Positions 23,303 through 33,429 of a stretch of DNA of 64,000 bases are shown in pieces; the first letter of the stretch is position 1; every line of letters begins with the position of its first letter. A model generated the notes under the pieces. The model made no database searches, was not told where the DNA came from, and saw only the letters and a list, made by a program, of their open reading frames with translations. A program made the translations under genes and the position numbers. The DNA is from Erigeron canadensis (Eukaryota; Streptophyta; Magnoliopsida; Asterales; Asteraceae). Location: the NCBI RefSeq assembly GCF_010389155.1, contig NC_057768.1, positions 27,103,966 through 27,167,965 on the forward strand, in the 5' to 3' direction.

Positions 23303-23688
23303 TATTAATCTAGCTAGAAGGTGAGTAAATTAAAGACAATCAACTTTTCTAATATTTAAGCTTGATTAACAAATTACGTTATATCAAACAGAATCACACT
23401 TTTAAATATTTGTACTATTTATTTTAATTTATTGGTTTATTTTTTCAAAAATTTAATTACATTCTTTATATTTGAATTCTCTAGTTAATTTTTTCACAAC
23501 CTTTTCTTGAATTACATATATTTAATTTATTTTTAATATACCATAGATAACACGGGTCTAAATTTAGTATTAATCTAGCTAGAAGGTGAGTAAATTAAAG
23601 ACAATCAACTTTTCTAATAATTAAGCTTGATTAACAAATTACGTTATATCAAACAGAATCACACTTTTAAATATCTGTACTATTTATT
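23157..23688. repeat. 265-bp tandem duplication
   Basis: Two adjacent copies with a 265-bp period (AATTTATTGG begins at 23161 and 23426) that differ at only a few positions. Each copy contains the decayed Helitron 3' end (ACACGGGTCTAAAT...) and the sequence just beyond it, so the duplication came after the Helitron insertion. No open frame is shared. Confidence 0.85.
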
Positions 23689-24763
23689 AATAAATAAAAT
23701 ATAGAATCCAAGGTTTCCATTGTATTTAATATTCGTCTTATTTTATGGATGCATATGTCACTAGCTTAATAATCAGTATCGACCAATCTCCGCATATTCA
23801 GTAGATTTAAGATTTAATTTGTCAAACTATGATAACATAAACTTGACTCATTCTAGCTTTTCAGTTGAGTGGTAGGAATTCTTACCTATAATTAAAAAAA
23901 TAAGAGTTTAATCTATGTTATATATGAGATTACGAGTATAAGTTTAGAAATAAGAGTAAAAATAATATAATATTGGTCATTAATGAAAAATCATAACATA
24001 AACTTGAAATACTTTTCAGAAAGCACTCTAACATTTTGTATCAAGTAAAAAAGTGTCACACGTAGTGGTAGTGGTGCACAAAAAAAACCCGATTAACTTA
24101 ACCAACCCGATAAAAAACCGATTAATCTAACCGGTTAGTAACTGGTACCGTACAAACCGGTTACAGGTTACTATAAACTGTCGGTTAATTAGAAACCGAC
24201 TTTTACTTTAAAAAAAAAATCAGTTATTAACATGTTAACCTGTAACCGGTTATTTTAATAAAGAATAAACGGTTAACCGGTTATATATTAGATATATTAT
24301 TATTTATTAATTATATATATAATTTTTTTTCTGATCAAAATTCCTATCCACCCAATGTGACCAGCTGAATGTCAATAATTCCCATCCAACCCATCAATTA
24401 TATTAATCTGTTTAATAAAAAGAAAAACAAAACTCAAGTGCAGGCATCGACTTTTTTTATGATTCACGAATATTAATCGGAGATTTAGACTTTTAGGGTT
24501 CTTCTGTTTCAATTGTGAGCCACCATTGTGAGCCACCATTTTGTTCAATTGTCTTTCCCCAAATCAACACAATTAATCTCTTCTCCAACAAATCAACAAA
24601 TCTATTTCTCCAAATCAATCACTTTATAATCCCCAAATCAATCACTTTTTTTCTCTTTCTCTTCTCTTTCACTGTTCGCAAAACACAGAAACCGCCTTTT
24701 GATTTCAGTTCTTGTTTTTGTTCGGTTAATTTGTTTCTGGTCTAGTAATCATGTTTCTTGCTC

Positions 24764-24845
24764 TTTCGGTTAATAAAAACCGGTTAACTGATATAGGTTA
24801 ACCTAGGTTAACCTATATCAGTTAACCGGTTTTTATTAACCGAAA
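24764..24845. repeat. Perfect 41+41 bp palindrome without spacer
   Basis: The arms 24764-24804 and 24805-24845 are exact reverse complements meeting at ACCT|AGGT. They contain CGGTTAATAAAAACCGGTTA and AACCTATATCAGTTAACC. The palindrome lies inside the hAT-like element, among its CGGTTA-rich repeats, and would form a cruciform or a long RNA hairpin. Confidence 0.92.
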
Positions 24846-24930
24846 TCGGTTTCACCGGTTAAGGTTTTTACATACACAAATCGGTTATTTAGTACACAAA
24901 TCGGTTATTTAGTTATATAGATTAACTGAA

Positions 24931-25972
24931 GAGAAAATAACATGAATACCCAAAATTTATTTTAAATATACGAAAATACCCAACTTTTTTTGAGTTTTCA
25001 TAAAATACCCATTAAATCGCAAATCGCAAATCAGATTTGCGATTCAGACCCTAAATCGCAAATCGCAAATGAGATTTGCGATTTAGACTCTAAATCGCAA
25101 ATCAGATTTGCGATCTGCGATTTGCGATTTTGAGATTTTTCAAGTTTATGCTTGATATAAACAGATCGATATCCAGCTCTATTACATCACCTAATGTTAG
25201 TACTTTTCTTCATGTGGCAAAGGCAAACGATGTGTCGATGCTTTGGTTTAAATTAGGGTTACAAATTTCATATAAACATATCAATATTATTAAACTCTGT
25301 AATCAAGTAATTCAATCATAACAAGAAAATTATTCTACCAAAATTACTCGTATTAAATATATCAATAATAGTAGTAGTAGTAAATATCAATACGCCCTTG
25401 CATTGAAACTGCAATGAAAAATTAAGAAAATAGGGTCCATGGGGAAGATTGTAGAACTTTGGTGAATATGTCTGCATCCGGTATATTGTGCTAGTGAGAC
25501 AGTTAATGAAGAACGTGAACTTGGCCAGTTGCCACTTTGTCATAGCCGAAATTAATATCGATCAAATCATCAAGTTATGGTTTGTTTCATGGGTTTGTAT
25601 TGTACTAGACTAGAAGACAAGTAGACATTTTGACATTGCTACGGTGGACAATGGAGCTGGATAAAAATAGAATTCCCTTTTCATTAAAGCAAAACATCGA
25701 CACATCGTTTGTCTTTGCCACTTGAAGAAAAGTATTAACATTAGGTGATGTAATGCAGCTGGATATCGATCTGTTTATATCAAGAATGAATTTAAAAAAT
25801 CTCAAAATCGCAAATCGCAGATCGCAAATCTCATTTGCGATTTGCGATTTAGGGTCTGAATCGCAAATCTGATTTGCGATTTGCGATTTAATGGGTATTT
25901 TATGAAAATTCAAAAAAAGTTGGGTATTTTCGTATATTTAAAGTAATTTTTGGGTATTCACGCTATTTTCTC
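24931..25972. mobile_element. Nested MULE (Mutator-like) element, 1042 bp
   Basis: The ends are GAGAAAATAACATGAATACCC and, inverted, GAGAAAATAGCGTGAATACCC. Perfect 9-bp direct repeats TTAACTGAA flank it (24922-24930 and 25973-25981), the Mutator signature. The inverted arms are long: about 320 bp on the left (to ~25250) and about 290 bp on the right (from ~25684). Each arm contains several copies of AAATCGCAAATCGCA and AATCAGATTTGCGATT, and the left arm has one extra unit. The unique centre (25250-25680) encodes nothing recognisable. It inserted into the hAT-like element and is therefore younger. Confidence 0.88.
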
Positions 25973-26207
25973 TTAACTGAAACCGATTATTACTTTAAAA
26001 AAAATAACCGGTTTCAATTACTAAAAAAATGACCAGTTAACCTATATTTACACCTCTAGTCACATGTGATTCTTCATTTGCTATGGTTATAAGTGATACC
26101 TTTTTAAATAATAGACTATAATATTTATCAATCATCAATGATTGAATGAAATTGAAAGCAATATTGTATATTGTGATTATGATGATAAGGAAGAAGCGAT
26201 ATATTAT

Positions 26208-27135
26208 TGTTGGGTCGAAAATCGACCAAGTTTAATTTATTCAGAAATAGTTGAACTTCAGTGAAAAATACTTCTATAGAATTCTGAACCTTTTCAGAAT
26301 AAATTCACTGAAGCTTCACTTCAGTTTAGATCAGCCTAAACTGAAAGCATTCATTCTAAAGTCGAAGATTGAAAACTAAAGAAAGAGAATCATCTCAGAC
26401 GAGGAGCTCAGAAGCCGATTCTATCTAATGGAAGACTGAAGGATCTCAATATAAAAGTACTTACAACACTTTTACACTAATTTCGAGGAAGCCATTTTAA
26501 CTTTATCTCTCTTTACGCAGTTAATAACATTATACCCGGTAAAGTAAAAGATTGAGTAAAAGGTTAGGGATAAAGTGTAAAATGTCACATCAAATGACTT
26601 TCACACTTAACCTTAACATACACCTTTTAAGGAATCAATTTGAATTCCTTAAATGTATCCCAACCACGTATTGTACGGTCAAGTCCACATCAACATGGAC
26701 TTTGCCTATAAATACAAGGCTTCTCAGAACTTGTAAAATGTTGGAAACTTTGGCATTGCAACTTGTGAGATATACTTTAAGTAAATCTTACGAGTATTTC
26801 GAAGTTAATTAGATCACGTGTATTTCAAGGTTGTTTATATATTTTTACACTTGTGATTATCTTTGTTCTGCAACAACCTTTGTATTATGTTTATGTAAAT
26901 GAATAAAATACATTGAAAAATATATCGTGTCTCAGTGCTACATACTTGATTATATATATTATTTATATAGTTTTTGCCCTTTAAGTTTCTCGCATTACTT
27001 TCAGTTATTTACTTTGTTGTTAATATCCATATCTGGATCGCATTCTGAACTGGTCATATCTCATGTTAGATTGCCCTTGAAAATCATGATGGAAACATGA
27101 TGCTAAAAGCATACTAGTTAACCATATAAATAAAT
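26208..27135 (+). mobile_element. Candidate LTR of an unknown retrotransposon
   Basis: The stretch opens with TGTTGGG (26208) and contains a hairpin (26320-26345). It has a strong TATA-type sequence GCCTATAAATACAAGGC near 26704-26720, a polyadenylation-like AATGAATAAAATA near 26900, and TGGTATCAAG (a degenerate tRNA-Met primer site) near 27138. This is the order expected in an LTR followed by a primer site. No partner LTR, clear CA end or target duplication was found, so it may be truncated. Confidence 0.35.
26320..26345. repeat. Hairpin
   Basis: TTCAGTTTAG, loop ATCAGC, CTAAACTGAA: a 10-bp perfect stem inside the candidate LTR. Confidence 0.7.
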
Positions 27136-27412
27136 TGGTATCAAGTTGTCATGATATTAAATTATTGATACAAATCCATGATGTAAAAAGCCCTTTGCAA
27201 TATTGTATATTTGAATGTTAGATCGACAAGTACAACCATTCCTACGGCTAGTTTCAGCCATTAACCTAGCTAACTACCACAATATGTTTATTTATGATAA
27301 AATTTGAACCTAAAACGTTTTGTAAGCAATATTACATTATTACTTATAGTCACTAACCATTGGGCGGTGATCTAATTAAGAGAAACAAACAAATTGTTTG
27401 AATATTCACCCT

Positions 27413-27706
27413 TCTATATTTATTAATCTCTTATAAAACAATCTGATCTCCCTAATTTAAGGAATTCAACACTATTTTCAATATCTCTAAACTACCCTTA
27501 AATAACCCTAACAAAATATTTAAAATGATTAATTTTTGCACCTTATTATTTTTCACATTTAATCCTCGACTTTTATATAAAATGATAACCATGTTAGATG
27601 CCTTATCACCGCATCTCCGTAAAGTAAGCTAAACAATTTGTATTACCGTTACGGAATCTCACACATTATAAACATTTGTCGCTGCAACGCGCAGACACCC
27701 TTCTAG
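27413..27706 (+). mobile_element. Small Helitron-like element
   Basis: The start TCTATATTTATTAATCTCTT and the end GCAACGCGCAGACACCCTTCTAG followed by T resemble plant Helitron ends. The TC is preceded by T rather than A, and the 3' hairpin is imperfect, so the boundaries are tentative. Confidence 0.35.
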
Positions 27707-27824
27707 TAGCTTATTTATACATATCTACACACTTAAAAGTTAAATGTGTAAAATAAAATTCGCTAATTGATTAGTAAACCACCATATGTACGCACTTCAT
27801 GTGAGCTTGAGCTAATATATAAAA

Positions 27825-28345
27825 CTAGTGTTCAGGCCCGTTCAATATACGGGTAGTCTTAAAATATATTAATCAAAGTTAAAAAATTAGAATTCAAATA
27901 TATTAAATAGATACCGAAATCAACTTGAAAATTTGCTAGCTGAAAAACCACTCCATATGTCAAAATAATCCTAAAATCTATCGTAATAGGTTACAAATAC
28001 AAAATTTAATATATAATATATAGATTAGTTAAGTCATATATCACAACTTAATCGATACGAAAATTAAAGAAGAAACATATGAAAATTAACTCCATATAAA
28101 TATTGATTCCAGGTTACCTTTTTTTTCAACTTAAGTTAAGTAAAAAATTTATAGTTTCTTATATTCTAAACGTGTAAACTATATAATTTGAAAAATACAT
28201 ACCAATTCATCAACAAATACCATCTCAAATGCTTTGGGGTTAAGTGTAAATTGGTGACGGAAAATCAAAAAGTGTCAATTAATTTAAATAAATATTAAAA
28301 AATAGAGGATTAATAAGGAGAAAGGATTATGCTAAAGGAGGGAGA
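27825..28345 (-). mobile_element. Helitron, minus strand (3' end clear, 5' end tentative)
   Basis: On the minus strand CCCGTATATTGAACGGG (hairpin) is followed by CCTGAACACTAG and T, with CTAG at plus 27825-27828. A possible 5' end is TCTCCCTCCTTTAGCATAAT at plus 28345, preceded by A. It is non-coding. Confidence 0.5.
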
Positions 28346-28811
28346 TCAAAGATGTCAAGTGTACCCTCAACCTTCTCTTTTAGTTATATTATACATTCAA
28401 CTTTTTATATATAAAAAGTAAAAAGACTTTCCAGTCAAAATCCAACAAAATGTCTGATCAGACTTCAAATTATAGTTTACATGAACATGTACAGCCTTAC
28501 AAGTAACTTTAGGTTACGTACTTAAACAATTGACTAGCGATTCCATTGATATCATGAAACACTTATATAATGTACGCGCCTAACTGCCTATCATCTTGGT
28601 TTAGAATTTGTCGTAACAATTGTTTATAACTTACTATCGACGAGATTGGTTATCATTATTTGTTGTAGATTGTTTATGCGGTATACAAGAAAATATCAAA
28701 TTGGGAGTTTTAGTGGTTGATAAAATGCTAAATGTAGCTTTTAAAAGCTACACTTAACGTAAATAAAAAAAATTGTACTCTGTAACTTTTATATTAAATA
28801 TTAAAAATCTA

Positions 28812-29527
28812 CCAGTATGGTACCCATATAATGCGGCGGTGGTAGTGGGCACGACGGTTTTTGGAATAAACATTATTCGATTCGAGTGATAAAACATCCT
28901 CAATCGTCCTGTGGAACATGTAAGAACATTAAAGCATAATTGTTATTGATTTCGGTTTCCCATAACAAGGTGATTGAGTAATAATGGGATGAGTAATTCG
29001 GCTAGAACATGATGCACAAATTTGAGAGGAATACATACACGAATTTTAGGGTTTATTATGTGTTGGGATTAACCTTAACTTAGGGTTAATAATTCTCTAT
29101 TTATAAGGAGAATATTTACACATTCAACCCCTTTGGTGTTTAATGTGTGCATCATTAGTCCTTTTAGTTTACAATCACCTAATGGGAAATCATATACTAC
29201 GTCTCTAAGAGTAATTAAGTCCATTATATATTTACTAGACATAGGGATTTCAGTTATCGTCAATTATCATATCAGGAATGACACATGATCAGTGACGGTC
29301 AAACTAACGTGGTTCCAACAGTATTGTCGGTGACGGTATTATTTCTGGTGGTGGCAATGTCAAGTTTCAAATTGTGTAGGTTAATGTAAATGTGATAGTT
29401 GAATATTTAAAAAGATAAGGGCTTAAAGTGTTAATTATTAAAAATATGTCAAAGGCAATTCTGGTAATTCAAAGACAGAAATTACTAAAAATAAAAAGGG
29501 CTTTTTTGCTTTATAAAGAAGTAGAGA
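28812..29527 (-). mobile_element. Mini-Helitron (CTCG family) split by a solo LTR
   Basis: The minus-strand 5' end is TCTCTACTTCTTTATAAAG (plus 29527, preceded by A). The body matches the copies at 10106, 33110 and 58104. The 3' end is ...GGTACCATACTGG at plus 28812, a mutated GGTACCATGCTCG. A 462-bp Copia LTR (28859-29320) interrupts it; without the LTR it is about 254 bp. The uninterrupted copies read GACGGTCTAGTATTG across the insertion point. Confidence 0.65.
28859..29320 (-). mobile_element. Solo LTR of the Copia family at 16858-21609
   Basis: A 462-bp sequence aligned along its whole length with the two Copia LTRs (GATTCGATTCGAGTGATAAA near its left end, ATCAGTGACGGTCA...GGTTCCAACA at its right end). 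No primer site or internal region is present, so it is a solo LTR. Its left terminus is mutated (TTTTGG instead of TGTTGG) and no 5-bp target duplication is evident. A few bases of the mini-Helitron target (CTA of GGTCTAGT) appear to be missing. Confidence 0.85.
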
Positions 29528-29538
29528 TAAAGCAAATT

Positions 29539-29686
29539 CTTCCCCTATTAAATATTTCTGTTTTTAAAATAACTTATTTGCACTTGGACTTTTGTGGTTT
29601 TTTTCTTTACGTGATTACTAAAAATCCCTAATAAAGCAGACCGCCTTCCCCACCACTGTCGTCGCATTGCACGGATACCATGCTCG
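29539..29686 (+). mobile_element. Truncated mini-Helitron 3' part, plus strand
   Basis: It ends in CGTCGCATTGCACGGATACCATGCTCG followed by T at 29686, the 3' end of the CTCG mini-Helitron family. It lies back to back with the minus-strand copy ending at 29527. The 5' limit is uncertain. Confidence 0.45.
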
Positions 29687-29753
29687 TTATGTTGTAAACT
29701 GTTTCTTCAAAAAGAGTAACTAAAATTTGTTATGTTTACAATGTTATTTGTTA

Positions 29754-30167
29754 CGAGAGCAAGTAGCCGCGCGTTGTGGCGGTGAGATGATGGGGTGATA
29801 GGTCATAGAGTGTGATAGCCAAATGCCTTAGCCGTACGGGCTCCGCCCTCGGATTTAAAAATTCATCGAAAGTATATCGAATGACATCTCTAATGAAAGA
29901 GCATGAAATTTTAAGAACACTCATATAATTTTTATAATTTATCGATGTACGGTTTTTGAGATAAAAGATTTTGAATGAATTGGAGGAATAAATGATTTAT
30001 GGAGGAGAGAGAAAACAAATGATTGATTGAGATTTTAGGAGAGAGAAAAAGTGTTAGGTAAATATAGAATTGAAATATGTGCATTTTGGAAAAGTAAATG
30101 TTGAAACTTAAAATGTAAACAGGAAAGATTTACTTTATAATATTTTATAATATAATATAAATATAGA
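29754..30167 (-). mobile_element. Helitron-like element, minus strand
   Basis: The minus-strand 3' end is CAACGCGCGGCTACTTGCTCTCG followed by T (plus 29754). The 5' end is TCTATATTTATATTATAT (plus 30167) preceded by A. This is a second Helitron family ending in CTCG, about 414 bp, with no coding capacity. Confidence 0.45.
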
Positions 30168-30169
30168 TA

Positions 30170-31630
30170 AACACATGGGAAGAAGCTCCGGGATATTGAC
30201 AAAATAGAAAAAAAAAAACAACCTTTTCCAAAAGAACAACAAAAATGAAAAACGACTAAGATTGGATAGAGATACGAATATCAGTATGATACATTGTAGG
30301 GCCAATACGATGAGAGTCAAAGTATGTGATTGGTTTTTGGAAACGGGTCAAACTGGAAAACATATGAGAGGCGCGGAATATAACGGGCTAATCCGATGTC
30401 TATGTGAAATCATATTAGATGTGTTTGACGAACATAAAATTTATACTCGTATTTAATGGCACTAAACAGTAATCTAACCATCTAATATGTGGTAATATTC
30501 TTTTAAGAGTTCGTGATCATATATAACTTTCTTTATAACCATATAAAAAAAGCTAATAACCCTGTGTATTACGCGGACAAATTTTAAAAAAAAGATTAAT
30601 TTGATATAACAAATTTTTTTTAAAATGTCATATAATCCAATAATTAAAAAAATATAAATAACTATTAGCATTTAAAATCTTCAAACGTAAAGATACTTCT
30701 TAAAGGATTAATAAAAAAAAATCAAAGTTTAATTAAATATTAGTTAATAAGGCCGGGTTTAACCCGGGTATTTTTAATACTCCGTAAAACTTTTGCTAAT
30801 ATTTACTTGATTTTTGTGTAATTGGCGTAGACTTGATAAAGATTAATGGGTTACCGTTATCACCTCTACGAGACTAACCATCTTTTATATTCTAAAAAAT
30901 ATATATTTTATTATATACACATTAAAAAAATGAATTTTCAAACTTTAAAATATTAAAGTTAAAAAATAAATGGAAAATATTAAAAAAATAAATTTAAAAT
31001 ACAAGATATTTCATGATGTCATGATTTTATTAAAGGCAAATGTAAATGAATATTGAATTGACACATTGGTTTTTTTTCTAAAAACAGTTTATGTAAACAA
31101 TCTTGTTTTATTAATATAAGAGATGATCTATGACTTAATTAATTGAAAATAAATACGAGTAATTAATAAGAAAATGTCAAATAATGACAAGTAAGTTTTA
31201 TTTTAATAAAGAAAATGTTTTCTTTAGAAAATTATGACATCAAAAAATAAAAAATAAAAGTAAAATTTAATTTTTTAAAACATGAAATTATTATGACATC
31301 ATATTTAAATAAATAAAAAAGAAATAATTTTTTAGAGGAGATTTGGAGATGTCATGTAAGCAAATTCTAAAATATGTTTATGTAATCATAATCTTGTTTT
31401 ATTTGACATGTAGATTTTGACTCAGCTACATTATCTATCTAAAATAATCCTCTATAATAGATAGATGTCAATTTACAACGTTTTATAGCTATTTATATAT
31501 ATGAATAATGTATATATATATATAAGTTCGCCTAACAATTTAATCATGACTTCTGGTAAAATCAAAATGATGAAACTTAGAGAGAAAATTCGTAAATTAC
31601 ACTTGTCATGTATCAAGTAATTAGGAGTAT
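30170..31630. other. AT-rich intergenic DNA with further Helitron-type hairpins
   Basis: No gene is supported. A possible minus-strand Helitron 3' end (TCCGCGTAATACACAGGGTTATTAG) lies at 30553-30577, and a GGGTTTAACCC hairpin followed by GGGTA at about 30755-30770. Neither could be paired with a 5' end. Confidence 0.4.
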
Positions 31631-31759
31631 TAGGGGGTGTTTGGGGATGCATTTTAAAACGAATTATGCGTTATGTAAAATCAGAATCAGAAAATCAATC
31701 TAGATAATCCAATCATCTGCGCATTTAGTGTTTGGAAAATTTAATTATATAGTAACAAC

Positions 31760-32775
31760 TAGGGCTGTAAACGGTTCGGTTCGGTTAGCTAGAAATTTTG
31801 AATCATTTTTCGGGTTTCGGTTCGGTTCGGTTAGTTAGAAATTTTGAACCGTTAAGTTCGGTTACCCGAAAAAGTCGGTTAATTTCAGTTTTATTTTCGG
31901 TTAACCATTTATTAAAGTTATCCTAATATAAAGTTTAAGTTTTAATTACAATAATCAATTTACATTGCATTAATTAATTTTTTTTTATATATAATAGTTA
32001 TTTAACTACATTAATATTTTGTTTTATAAATAAATATACATTTTATCTAATTGTGAATTACTTTTTTCTAACGTTTTATTTATATAATGCAAGTTTCTAT
32101 CTAAGAGTATCATGATTTACTACTTAAAATGTCTTTTATATGATATTACTAATGTTTTTGATAAATATCTTAAACAAAGTTAACAACTTTTCTTAAAAAG
32201 AGTATATATATATAAGAAAATTACTTATAAAGATAATGATAAATCAACGTAATTGGTATGCCTAAAGTTGTGCCTAATTATAAGATGATGACATATGGAA
32301 AAATCAGGGGGCAAGATTAAGAAAGAGAATTAGTGCATTCCACATGTCAAATTCCTAAGGTTTTAAGCATATCTTTAGGCACACCAATTAGGTTGATTAA
32401 TCATTTTCCTACTTATAATATTCAAAATTAATTATAGATTGTGAAAGAAAGTTTAGTAAAATTGTTAATATCTTAGACAACAAATACAAAAATTTAGCTA
32501 AAGAGATATGTAAATGATGTATTTATGGAATACATATATGTGTAAATATACATATATATGATTATATGTAGGTATATATCAAAATTCGGTTCGGTTCGGT
32601 TAACCGCGGGTAATGAATATTGAAAACCGTAACCGAACCGTTACACTTCGGTTTTTATGTTTTCGGTTTTTTCGGGTTTCGGTTTTTCTGGTTTTGGTTT
32701 TTTCGGTTTTTTCGGTTTAGGATCACGCGGTTCTGACCGGTTTTTCGGTTTTCCGGTTCATTTCTTACACCCCTA
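31760..32775. mobile_element. hAT-like element, 1016 bp, perfect 8-bp target duplication
   Basis: The ends TAGGGCTGTAAACGG and, inverted, TAGGGGTGTAAGAAATG are flanked by perfect 8-bp direct repeats GTAACAAC (31752-31759 and 32776-32783). This is the hAT pattern. Both subterminal regions are dense in GGTTCGGTT and TTTCGGTTT motifs, which in hAT elements often serve as transposase binding sites (family knowledge). No transposase frame is present. A smaller MITE is nested at 32231-32409. Confidence 0.88.
32231..32409. mobile_element. Nested MULE-type MITE, 179 bp
   Basis: The terminal inverted repeats run AGATAATGATAAATCAAC and, inverted, GGAAAATGATTAATCAAC. They continue inward through TAATTGGTRTGCCTAAAG, about 40 bp in all. 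The 9-bp direct repeats TACTTATAA flank it (32222-32230 and 32410-32418). It lies inside the hAT-like element and inserted after it. Confidence 0.82.
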
Positions 32776-33109
32776 GTAACAACTTAGAGGTGAAATGACT
32801 CTAATGTACATGTTTATTTCATTCATCATCGATACCTTTTATCTTAACATCTAATAATGTATTTTCATAACAAATTGGGGTAATGTATTTTTATTGAGAA
32901 TACTAATCTAGCATGTACGAATGAGGCTCATATAAAACTATTGTATCCTATATCCTATTAAGCTAGTTATAAAAGTTCTAAACGACAAAGCTATAATTGT
33001 ATACCAAAAAGTAGCTGTAAACTAGCATATGTAGTAAGCTATCATACGTTCACGTTTTACGATATATATTTTGGTAACAATGAAATTCTTTTTTTCTTTT
33101 TAATTCAAA

Positions 33110-33426
33110 CGAGCATGGTACCCGCGTAATGCGACGGCGATGGTAGAAAAGACGGTCTAGTAGTGTCGGTGATGGTACTATTGGTGGTGATGGTAGTGTT
33201 AAGTGGTGTAGATGGAATTTTTTAGAAGATAAGGGCTTAAAGTGTTAAGTATTAAAATAAAGGTTTATGGTGTAAATTAATTCATTAAGGGCAAAGTTGG
33301 TAATTTATAAAACTCTTTTCATAGTGAATTTTTATTCAGGGGCAATTTAGTAATTTCGTATGTGACATATGAGTAACTATTTCTATTTTGAGGGGGTGCA
33401 TAATAATCTTTATAAAGGAGTATAGA
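33110..33426 (-). mobile_element. Mini-Helitron (CTCG family), minus strand
   Basis: The minus-strand 5' end is TCTATACTCCTTTATAAAGA (plus 33426, preceded by A). The 3' end is CGCATTACGCGGGTACCATGCTCG followed by T (plus 33110). The interior matches the copies at 10106, 28812 and 58104 (GACGGTCTAGTA, AAGGGCTTAAAGTGTTAA in plus orientation). Confidence 0.6.
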
Positions 33427-33429
33427 TAA

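Larger units (their letters stand above)
24063..26058. mobile_element. hAT-like element carrying a nested MULE
   Basis: The ends are TAGTGGTAGTGGTGCAC (left) and, inverted, TAGAGGTGTAAATATAGG (right). The 8-bp flanks GTCACACG (24055-24062) and GTCACATG (26059-26066) match at 7 of 8 bases. hAT elements have 8-bp target duplications and TAGGGGTGTAA-type ends. The subterminal DNA is dense in CGGTTA/TAACCG. Without the inner MULE it would be about 945 bp, similar to the second hAT-like element at 31760-32775. No transposase frame is present. The stretch 24430-24760 resembles an untranslated leader, but no protein is recognised. Confidence 0.72.
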
